Positions 6,057-12,600 of a stretch of DNA of 13,573 nt are shown one piece after another. Position numbers and translations under genes: made by a program. Source of the stretch: DATKDU01 sp035512595 (GTDB lineage: Bacteria; Planctomycetota; Planctomycetia; Pirellulales; Pirellulaceae); contig DATKDU010000420.1 in the NCBI GenBank assembly GCA_035512595.1, positions 1-13,573 on the forward strand. Reading direction: 5' to 3'. Positions within the stretch are counted from its first letter, which is position 1. Each line of letters opens with the position of its first letter. The notes under the pieces were generated by a model that was not told the origin of the DNA, did no database searches, and saw nothing but the letters and a program-made list of their open reading frames with translations.

Positions 6057-6908
6057 TTATTTGGGATACGGCCGCGTGGCGATCACCCCGTCTTCCGGAC
6101 TGCTCGCCGTCGCGTACAGCCGCTTGGGGATGCGACCCGCAAGGTACGCCAGCCGGCCCGCCTCGCAGGCGGCCTTCATCGCCCGGGCCATGCCGAGCGG
6201 GTCGCGGGCGTGGGCAATTCCTGTGTTCAGCAGCACGCCATCGACGCCCAGCTCCATGGCGATTGTCACGTCGCTGGCCGTGCCGACCCCCGCATCGATG
6301 ATCACCGGGTAATCGGGATCGCCGTCCTTGAGATACTCCAGAATGATCTTGATGTTGTTCGGATTGAGCACTCCCTGGCCGCTGCCGATGGGACTGCCGG
6401 CAGGCATGACGGCCGTCGCGCCGGCCTTCTTCAGCCGCCGGGCAATGACCGGATCGTCGCTCGTATAACAGAGCACCGAAAACCCCTCGGCGACGAGTTG
6501 CTCCGTCGCTTTCAAAAGCTCGATCGGATCGGGGAGCAGCGTCTTGGCGTCCCCCAGGACCTCCAGCTTCACCCAGTCGGCGCCCGGATTCTCCAGGCTG
6601 GCCAGAATCTCCCGTCCCATCCGCGCCACGCGAACCGCATCGGCCGCGTTATAGCACCCGGCCGTATTGGGGAGCAGGATGTAACGTGCCAGATCGAGGG
6701 CGTCGAGGACGTTCTTTCCCCGCTCGTCGTACAGCCGCTCCCGGCGGACGGCCACGGTGATGCAATTCGTTCCCGACAGGGCCAGCGACTGCCCCATCGT
6801 CTCGAACGTGTCGTACTTGCCGGTGCCAACGATCAAGCGGCTGGCCAGAACGTGGCTGCCCACTCGCAGCGGGTCGCTGAGCGGGGGCGAAGCGGAGTCA
6901 GCAGCCAT
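6057..6908 (-). CDS. thiG: Thiazole synthase ThiG
   Basis: The 283-residue protein matches ThiG throughout. It forms the thiazole phosphate of thiamine from 1-deoxy-xylulose 5-phosphate, dehydroglycine and ThiS-thiocarboxylate, in the cytoplasm. Visible landmarks are LIVGTGKYDTFETMGQSLAL, LPNTAGCYNAADAVRVARMG, DWVKLEVLGD with the expected Schiff-base lysine at about 114, MPAGSPIGSGQGVLNP, and VIIDAGVGTASDVTIAMELG with the phosphate-binding glycines. The length is slightly above the usual 255-270 because of about 15 extra N-terminal residues. The start is ATG at 6908, four bases after the thiS stop, with GGGAGG about 11 nt upstream; the longer frame to 7019 merely reads thiS in another frame. 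It is translated with thiS, whose product is its sulfur donor. No thiH or thiO is in view. Confidence 0.97.
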   Translation of the reverse strand: MAADSASPPLSDPLRVGSHVLASRLIVGTGKYDTFETMGQSLALSGTNCITVAVRRERLYDERGKNVLDALDLARYILLPNTAGCYNAADAVRVARMGREILASLENPGADWVKLEVLGDAKTLLPDPIELLKATEQLVAEGFSVLCYTSDDPVIARRLKKAGATAVMPAGSPIGSGQGVLNPNNIKIILEYLKDGDPDYPVIIDAGVGTASDVTIAMELGVDGVLLNTGIAHARDPLGMARAMKAACEAGRLAYLAGRIPKRLYATASSPEDGVIATRPYPK

Positions 6909-6912
6909 AGAT

Positions 6913-7113
6913 TCAGCCACCTCCCACCAGCGACACAATCTCCAGCCGGTCCCCCTCCGCCAGCTCGTGCTCGGCGTGCCGCTGCCGCGGAACGATCTGC
7001 TGGTTGACCTCGACGGCAATTCCGCGAGCGGGGAGTTCGAGCTCCTCGAGCAATCGGCGGATGGTGGTCCGCTCGGCCGCCTGGCGCGGTTGTCCGTTGA
7101 CCAGCAGGTTCAT
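6913..7113 (-). CDS. thiS: Sulfur carrier protein ThiS
   Basis: The 66-residue protein MNLLVNGQPRQAAERTTIRR and following has the ubiquitin-like beta-grasp layout, the conserved IAVEVNQQIVPR, and the essential C-terminal Gly-Gly (VSLVGGG). The terminal glycine is adenylated and then turned into a thiocarboxylate that feeds sulfur to ThiG. The ATG at 7113 is chosen over upstream non-ATG starts because it gives the standard ThiS N-terminus; no strong Shine-Dalgarno sequence is seen. It precedes thiG by four bases, so the two are surely co-transcribed. No TPP riboswitch could be recognised in the 75 bp upstream. Confidence 0.95.
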   Translation of the reverse strand: MNLLVNGQPRQAAERTTIRRLLEELELPARGIAVEVNQQIVPRQRHAEHELAEGDRLEIVSLVGGG

Positions 7114-7188
7114 GGGGCCGCGTCGGTGGAACGCCAAGGGCCGCCGGAAATGTCCAGCGACCCGCGGAAGGAGATTGGAAAGAACCCT

Positions 7189-7761
7189 CTAATCGCGCAG
7201 CTTCAGGTCGCGGGCTTTGCCGGCGTCCTGCAAAGTCATCGGTGCTGCAATGAGGTTCGTCGTGTTCCTGATGACGCCTTCGTTCCATGGCATCGTGTAA
7301 GCGGCGAAGCGCCCGGTGTTGCAGTCGGCCACGTAGACCGCGCTGGCTGCCGGTCGCAGGTTGGAGGAAGTTCCCAGCACGCTGACCCTCCCGGTTGCCA
7401 GAGCGTAGGCCGGCTTCTTACCCTGCTCTTGCGGCAGGTCCTTGACCACGTTGGTCTTGAACGCGATCGTGAACTTCCCCACCCGCGGATGCAGCACGAA
7501 ACAGGTCAAATCCCCCGTCAAGTAGTCCAGGAGAAAGATCCCATCCACGTTGTTGTCCATGGGACCCGTTGCAATCGCAAAGGTCTCGTTGCCGTGAGCG
7601 GCAGCGGCCCGCAACTGGAGGTCTGCCAGCGGCAGTCCCGTCGCTGCGCTGCCGTTCCTCATTCCGAGCCAGATTCCAACCGCCAGTGCGAGGCCGATCG
7701 CTAGCCCCAAGCTCACGCCGGCGCCCATCCACGCCAGACGCTGAAAACGACGTGTTCGCAT
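7189..7761 (-). CDS. Single-pass membrane protein of unknown function
   Basis: The 190-residue protein begins MRTRRFQRLAWMGAGVSLGL, with one hydrophobic helix at about residues 12-34 after a basic start, so the N-terminus is inside and about 155 residues are outside. The outer part alternates strands and turns: HGNETFAIATGPMDNNVDGI, FLLDYLTGDLTCFVLHP, KKPAYALATGRVSVLG, SAVYVADCNTGRFAAYTMPW. This could be two or three blades of a beta-propeller-like structure, or a small beta sandwich. The start is ATG at 7761 with GGAAGGA 7 nt upstream. It is the first gene of the minus-strand group with thiS (75-bp gap) and may share its transcript, but nothing in it suggests thiamine chemistry. I recognise it only as a conserved planctomycete-type hypothetical. 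Confidence 0.8.
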   Translation of the reverse strand: MRTRRFQRLAWMGAGVSLGLAIGLALAVGIWLGMRNGSAATGLPLADLQLRAAAAHGNETFAIATGPMDNNVDGIFLLDYLTGDLTCFVLHPRVGKFTIAFKTNVVKDLPQEQGKKPAYALATGRVSVLGTSSNLRPAASAVYVADCNTGRFAAYTMPWNEGVIRNTTNLIAAPMTLQDAGKARDLKLRD

Positions 7762-7926
7762 GATTTGTTCCTTCCGCGCAAGTGGCCTCAAAAATAGGCC
7801 GGAGGTGATTTGCACCCTGTGACCGCGAGTCCAAGTGACCTATGAACCATCTTAACGGATCAAGGGGGCCGCGGAAACGGCAAGCCCCGGCCGAAACCGG
7901 TCCCCTGGAATGCCGGCGATTCGTTC

Positions 7927-7955
7927 TTGATTGTCGCCGCGGCGCGCGATACAGT
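7927..7955 (+). promoter_or_regulatory. Sigma-70-type promoter of the lipoprotein pair
   Basis: TTGATT (7927-7932) and TACAGT (7950-7955) are 17 bp apart. The start of transcription would be near 7962, about 20 bp before the GTG at 7982. It lies in the 220-bp gap between divergent genes. Confidence 0.6.
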
Positions 7956-7981
7956 GTTCCCATCTTTTTGGGAGCTGCACC

Positions 7982-8422
7982 GTGCTACTGCACATTCGCC
8001 CCCTTCGCGGGGCATTCCTGACCTTTGCTGGGCTGGCCTTGGCTACTGCCGCGGGGTGTGATTCCGGGCCGGCATTTGTCGGGACCTGGAACACCGATCA
8101 GTCCCCGTACAAAGACACGCCGTCGGGAGACAACGACGTGCGCAGATTCCTGTCGCCAGCCTGGAAGTTTTCCGTAAAATTTGACCAGGACGGCAGCTTT
8201 GTGACTTCCTGGTCCGAAGACGGGAAGGAGGGGACCCGTAGCGGGACCTGGACGCTGGTGGAAGGGGACGGCCTGCGTTGGCGGCTGAACATCGAGCTTC
8301 AGCAACCCGACGCGGACGATCTAGAGGTGCGGATCATCTCCCGGTCGAATCGCGCGATGTCGTTGGAATCGCTCGATCCGTTCCGCAACAAGGGGGGAGC
8401 CGTCGAGTTCAAAAAGGGCTGA
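7982..8422 (+). CDS. Small lipoprotein, lipocalin-like style
   Basis: The 146-residue protein starts MLLHIRPLRGAFLTFAGLAL and then ATAAGC, giving a lipoprotein signal peptide with the lipid-modified Cys at 26; Ala at -3 is slightly unusual. The mature part has a pattern typical of small calycin-type barrels: FVGTWNTD, FSVKFDQDGSFVTSWSEDGK, GTWTLVEGDGLRWRLNIEL and a final VEFKKG, that is G-x-W at the start, F-x-x-D-G in the middle, and alternating strands. The start is GTG at 7982, because GGGAG lies 7 nt upstream and the signal peptide begins there; a TTG at 7931 lies within the promoter. The next gene has the same plan, so the two are probably distant paralogues in one operon. The ligand or partner is unknown. 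Confidence 0.78.
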   Translation: MLLHIRPLRGAFLTFAGLALATAAGCDSGPAFVGTWNTDQSPYKDTPSGDNDVRRFLSPAWKFSVKFDQDGSFVTSWSEDGKEGTRSGTWTLVEGDGLRWRLNIELQQPDADDLEVRIISRSNRAMSLESLDPFRNKGGAVEFKKG

Positions 8423-8424
8423 CG

Positions 8425-8442
8425 CTGCGGCCAAGGCCGCAG
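8425..8442. repeat. Hairpin between the two lipoprotein genes
   Basis: CTGCGGCC (8425-8432) and GGCCGCAG (8435-8442) are separated only by AA, and the sequence starts three bases after the stop at 8422. With so small a gap the stem ends would form the loop. There is no T-tract, so it may slow 3' decay or reduce read-through rather than end transcription. Confidence 0.6.
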
Positions 8443-8472
8443 TGCTGAAGCCCATGGTCAAGGAGGACGATC

Positions 8473-8949
8473 ATGAGACTTTCCTGGATGTTTTGGCTGG
8501 CGGGCGCCCTTCTGTCGGGCTGGCTGCTGTGCGGCTGCAGTACGGACTCCGACGGCTCGGCAAGCCTGGCGGCGTCTTCGGCGGCTCGTTCGCCCGGCGA
8601 GCGCATTGCCGGCGCTTGGCAGGGGTCGATGCTCGTTGACGACGACGCCGTCGAAGGGAAAATCTCGGACCAGCAGCGGGCCCAGCTCGAAGCCATGCAG
8701 ATGGGAATGGAATTCCGCGACGACGGCGTGCTGGTGCTGACCGGCGTCCACAACGGCCAGCCGTACACCAGCCGCAACCAGTGGAAGCTGCTGCGAGTGT
8801 CAGGGGAAGAAGCCCTTATCCTCTCCACCGAGCCCAGCGGCGCGGAGAAGGAGATCGTGCTCGTCTTCGAGGGAGAAGACGTCTTTCTGCTGCCGATGAA
8901 GACCGAAGTCGCCGAGCTCGGCGCGATGCGCTTCGAGCGGCTGCGGTGA
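8473..8949 (+). CDS. Small lipoprotein, second of a tandem pair
   Basis: The 158-residue protein starts MRLSWMFWLAGALLSGWLLC, with the lipobox L-C-G-C and the modified Cys at 22, followed by a Ser/Asp/Ala-rich linker. The mature domain repeats the plan of the preceding gene: IAGAWQGSMLVDD, MGMEFRDDGVLVLTGVHNGQ, NQWKLLRVSGEEALILSTE, EIVLVFEGEDVFLLP and a closing MRFERLR. AAGGAGG at 8460-8466 gives a near-perfect ribosome site before the ATG at 8473. It lies 50 bp after the first lipoprotein, with a hairpin between, and 156 bp before blaI. It may be anchored to either membrane; residue +2 is Ser, which does not suggest retention in the inner membrane by the enterobacterial Asp rule. The function is unknown. 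Confidence 0.8.
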   Translation: MRLSWMFWLAGALLSGWLLCGCSTDSDGSASLAASSAARSPGERIAGAWQGSMLVDDDAVEGKISDQQRAQLEAMQMGMEFRDDGVLVLTGVHNGQPYTSRNQWKLLRVSGEEALILSTEPSGAEKEIVLVFEGEDVFLLPMKTEVAELGAMRFERLR

Positions 8950-8952
8950 AAT

Positions 8953-9026
8953 CGATTGCGGATTGCAGATTTCCGATTGCCGATTGGCCTCGAATCCGCA
9001 ATCCGCAGTCCGCAATCCGCAATTGG
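8953..9026. repeat. Inverted array of GATTGCG / CGCAATC words
   Basis: The left arm (8953-8987) is built from GATTGCGGATTGC and GATTGCCGATTGG. The right arm (8992-9026) is built from ATCCGCAATCCGCAGTCCGC and AATCCGCAATTGG, the reverse-complement words. The whole could fold into one long imperfect hairpin just after the lipoprotein stop and just before the blaI promoter, possibly shielding one from the other. Confidence 0.7.
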
Positions 9027-9041
9027 CTTATCCAACTCGTC

Positions 9042-9069
9042 TTGACCCACGTACGCTTGTACGTACAAT
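9042..9069 (+). promoter_or_regulatory. blaI promoter
   Basis: TTGACC (9042-9047) and TACAAT (9064-9069) are 16 bp apart, each one mismatch from consensus. The start of transcription would fall near 9076, about 30 bp before the ATG. The -10 box overlaps one palindrome and the start site overlaps another, the arrangement of a repressor-controlled promoter. Confidence 0.75.
9057..9068. promoter_or_regulatory. BlaI-type operator 1
   Basis: TTGTACGTACAA is a perfect 12-bp palindrome overlapping the -10 box. It contains the TGTA and TACA half-sites used by the BlaI/MecI/CopY family. Binding by the product of the next gene is inferred. Confidence 0.65.
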
Positions 9070-9075
9070 CCGACG

Positions 9076-9089
9076 CGTACACCTGTACG
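9076..9089. promoter_or_regulatory. BlaI/CopY-type operator 2
   Basis: CGTACACCTGTACG has the form TACA-N2-TGTA (9078-9087), the known cop-box pattern of the CopY/BlaI family, and is symmetric apart from its two central bases. It sits at the predicted transcription start. Confidence 0.65.
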
Positions 9090-9105
9090 TGAAAGGAAGC
9101 TGGTC

Positions 9106-9486
9106 ATGACGGAGCGCCCCCCGCTTTCCAAAGGGGAAATGGAAGTCGCTCGCGTGCTGTGGGACCTCAAGCAGGCCACGGTTCGCGAGGTCCACGACGC
9201 ATTTCCCGCCGCCCGCGGCATCGACTTTGCCACGGTGCAGACCTATCTACGCCGCCTGGAGGCCAAGGGATACATCGTCGGCAAGCTCGACGGCCGCACC
9301 CGCGTCTACGCGCCGAAAGTGCAGCCCCGCAAGGTCATCGGCCAGACGATCGACGACCTGGTCGAGCGGCTCTTCGGCGGCGACACGTTGCCGCTGGTGA
9401 AACACCTGATCGAAGACCGCGGGATCAGCACGGAAGACCTGGCCGAGCTGCGGAAGCTGATCGAACGGCTGGAGAAGAATCGATAG
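9106..9486 (+). CDS. BlaI/MecI/CopY-family transcriptional repressor
   Basis: The 126-residue protein is a full-length BlaI-type winged-helix repressor. The N-terminal part (residues 1-70) has LSKGEMEVARVLWDLKQATV, then REVHDAF, the recognition helix FATVQTYLRRLEAKGYI, and the wing GRTRVYAPKV. The C-terminal part (LVERLFGGDTLPLVKHLIED and the Leu-rich LAELRKLIERLEKN) is the dimerisation helix bundle where such repressors are cut when the partner protease is activated. AAGGA lies 8 nt before the ATG. Its promoter carries two BlaI-type palindromes, so it probably represses itself and the downstream M56 gene. There is no penicillin-binding or beta-lactamase gene here, so the regulon is not obviously beta-lactam resistance. 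Confidence 0.94.
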   Translation: MTERPPLSKGEMEVARVLWDLKQATVREVHDAFPAARGIDFATVQTYLRRLEAKGYIVGKLDGRTRVYAPKVQPRKVIGQTIDDLVERLFGGDTLPLVKHLIEDRGISTEDLAELRKLIERLEKNR

Positions 9487-9487
9487 C

Positions 9488-9586
9488 GGCGAGCGGGGCG
9501 CGTAATGGCGAGCGGGGGGGTAATGGCGAGCGGGGCGCGTAATGGCGAGCGGGGGGCGTAATGGCGAGCGGGGGGCGTAAGCCCCC
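9488..9586. repeat. Five-copy 18-19-bp tandem repeat ending in a hairpin, between blaI and the M56 gene
   Basis: Units of the form GGCGAGCGGGGNGCGTAAT start at 9488, 9507, 9525, 9544 and 9563. They differ mainly in the length of the G run (4 to 7) and one C/G position. The last unit runs into GGGGGC-GTAA-GCCCCC (9571-9586), a perfect 6-bp stem with a four-base loop. The array fills nearly all of the 136 bp between the blaI stop and the M56 gene start. G runs and copy number are prone to slippage. Confidence 0.85.
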
Positions 9587-9622
9587 TGATGGTTCGGCGC
9601 GCGATACATGGAGGTCCAAAAC

Positions 9623-12600
9623 ATGGACGAATTGCTGCAAGTCTGGAGCCGAATTGCCTGGGCCCAGTCCTGGCAGGTGACGCTGTTGATTGCGGGCGTG
9701 TGGCTTGTGCTGCGGGCCGTCGGCAGGAACCGGCCGCACCTGGCGTGTGCTCTGTGGCTCGTCGTGCTGCTCAAGTGCATCACCCCGCCCCTGGTGAGCA
9801 GTCCCAGCGGAATCTTCTGCTGGCTTCAGCGTGCGGAGCCGGCCGTGAAAGTGCAATCCGTTCTGGCCGCGACGGAAGCGGAATTTGTGCCCCTTGCTGC
9901 TTCGCAAACCGATGCGATCGTCGTCCGGGCATCGCCGGTCGTCGCGGCGCCGCTCGCAGCACGTGCCGCGGCAGTCGATCTTCCAGCGGCCGGCGAGGTT
10001 TCCGCCGAGCCAGCGTCACAGGCAATCGGGTCATGGTCCTTGGTCATGTCCTTGGCAGCGTTCGCATGGCTGATCGGCGTACTCGTTTTTGCCGCCGTTG
10101 CCACCGCGCAGTGGCTGGCTTGCTGGCGGAAGCTCGCGCGCGCCGGGCGGATCGATGAAGCGCCGCTCGCCAAGTTGGTGGACGATCTTCGCCAGCGGCT
10201 TAAGCTGCGGCGCAGCGTGCAACTGCTGGTGACTGAAAGCTCGCTCGGCCCGGCAGTCGTCGGCCTATTGCAGCCGACGATCATCCTGCCGGCGATCCTC
10301 GTGCGCGTGAAAACGCCGGAGGAGCTCGCCCCGCTGGTAGCCCACGAGCTGATCCACATTCGCCGCGGAGATTTGTGGATTGGCATGTTGCAAACGCTGG
10401 CGGTGGCGTCTTGGTGGTTTCATCCGCTGGTGCGATTGGCCAGCCGCCTGATCACCCGCGAGGCGGAGCGCTGCTGCGACGAAGAGACGATTGCCCATCT
10501 CGGCTGCGAACCGGCCGCCTACGCCCGCAGCCTGCTCGACGTGCTGGCCCTCAAACAAGAGCTTACCCCCATCCCGGCATTTCCCGGCGTGCGTCCGGTG
10601 GATGTCACCTCTCAGCGATTGGAGCGAATCATGCAGCTCGGACAAGGATGTCACAAGCGGACCCCCTGGTGGTGCTGGCTCATCATGCTCGCCGCCGCAG
10701 CCGCCGTGCTGCCCGGGGCGGCATTGGTCGTCGGCGCGAAGGAGAAGCCGAAACCGCGGCCCGGCGATCCCCAGCAATACGTCCGGCCCGATTTCCCGCT
10801 GGCTGCCGAGGAGCCAGATGGAAAGGCGGCCGAGCTGACGACGCGAACCTACGACGTCGCCGATCTGATCGCGCCGCTGGCACAGCAAATGGACGAACCG
10901 GAACATCATGCGCGCCTTTTACTCGCGCAGCTCGTGCAGTGGGCAGGCCGGGGGCCATTGGAAAAGGAGAGTGAGTCAGCAGGCCGGGATGCCCTCTGGG
11001 ATGCGGACAAGCTTGTTGTTCGCCAAACCGACGACGCACACCGGCGAATTGCCGAGCAGCTCGCGGTGCTACGCGAACATGGCCATGCCCAAATCGCAGT
11101 CGAAGTCAGAATCATCAGCGGGCCAATGGTGGCGATGCTGAATGCGGAGGGGGTCAATTGGCGGATGATTGGCAGCCGTCGAGCCGCACAACCGTCTCCG
11201 GCCGGCGAGGCGGTTTCGGTCGTCGAAAAGAACGTGCCCGCCATGTTGTCGCTGATCAGCCAACGGGAGGCGACAAAGTTTCTGACAGAGGCGCAGCAGC
11301 ATCCCAAAACCAACGTCATACAGGCGCCGAAAGTCACGCTGTTCAACGGCCATTCGGCGCGGGTGGAAGACTCGGTGCAGCGGCCGTTCGTCGTCGGAGT
11401 GACGCCGGCGGCCGATGGCAAAACGACGATCTTGAAGCCGACGATTCGCGTCTTTTCCGAAGGAACATCGATCCGGCTGCGGCCGGTCGCCAAGAAAGAC
11501 GGTTCGATCCAGCTCGACTTCGGTCTCACGCTGAGCCAGATTCGCGACGTGGAGACGGCCGAATTCCCGACCGGGCCAGGCAAGCAGCCGATTACGGTGC
11601 AGGTGCCCGAAGTGGCTTCCACGCGGCTCAGCACGACCGTGGAAATGAATGCGGAGCAGTCGCTTTTGTTGGCCATTCCCAAGACCGGAAAGGGGAAGAA
11701 GGTACAGCCGCCAATGGCCGTGCTGGTGACGGTGCGGAGAATTCCGGAGCCGGCAGCCGTTGACCTGGATGATGGCGATGGAGCTCGAACAATGAACCTT
11801 CATCCGGGGGGCTGGAGATTCGAGTTGCGGCCGCGGCAGGGACATCGGCTGCGAATCGCGTGCAGAAAGCAAGATAGTGATCGAGTCGACTTCGGGTTCA
11901 CGACGGGCCTGCGAATTGAAGCCGTAACGTCGAGTTCCGAAGTGACGAATCGCATTTCGCTCGAAGGCGCGAAAGCCAATGTTCGCATGGCCAGTGGACG
12001 CGAGAGCGCAGAGGATCAAGAGCTGTTTTTTGAAATAGAGTTGAGTGACGAAGTTTCAGGAGCGTGCGGTGAAACAAAGTTCCGAGCGGATCGGCTTCAG
12101 TTGACGGTGGAGGACCCGTATGTGGATTCGGGGCCGCGGTCATCGCAGCCGCGGTCGTCGCAGCCGCGCAAGCCATCTCCCATGAGGCTCACGCTCGATG
12201 GCAATGTGCAATTATCGCACGACGGTTCGCGCATCGAAGCGCGGCGAGCCGTGTTGCGAATCAACGAGCCATTTGTTCCGCAATCGGACGCAGGCCGCAA
12301 GGCAACAGGCGTCCAAATTGAGGTTGACGATGCGAAAGCCATCGACGTGCCGAGCAGGAATTATCATCCCAACGAGGTGCAGTACTTTCCTCCGGGGCCC
12401 GAGCATTCCGCCGCTAAATTCATTGAAAAAATCTATCCCGTTGCCGACCTGGTCATTCCGTTGCCCAGCGGGCCAATCCAAATCTCGCCCACTGGATCGC
12501 AGTTGAAACGCGAATCGCCCGAAGTCATCAAACCCGACTTCGATAGCCTCATCGATCTGATTAGCACGACCATCCGCCCCGATTCCTGGGACAGAGTCGG

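Noticed and set aside
7114..7188. TPP riboswitch upstream of thiS
   Set aside because: I could not find the conserved CUGAGA and ACCUGA elements in the 75 bp before thiS.
9488..9586. CRISPR array
   Set aside because: The units are only 18-19 bp and directly adjoining, with no spacers and no cas genes.
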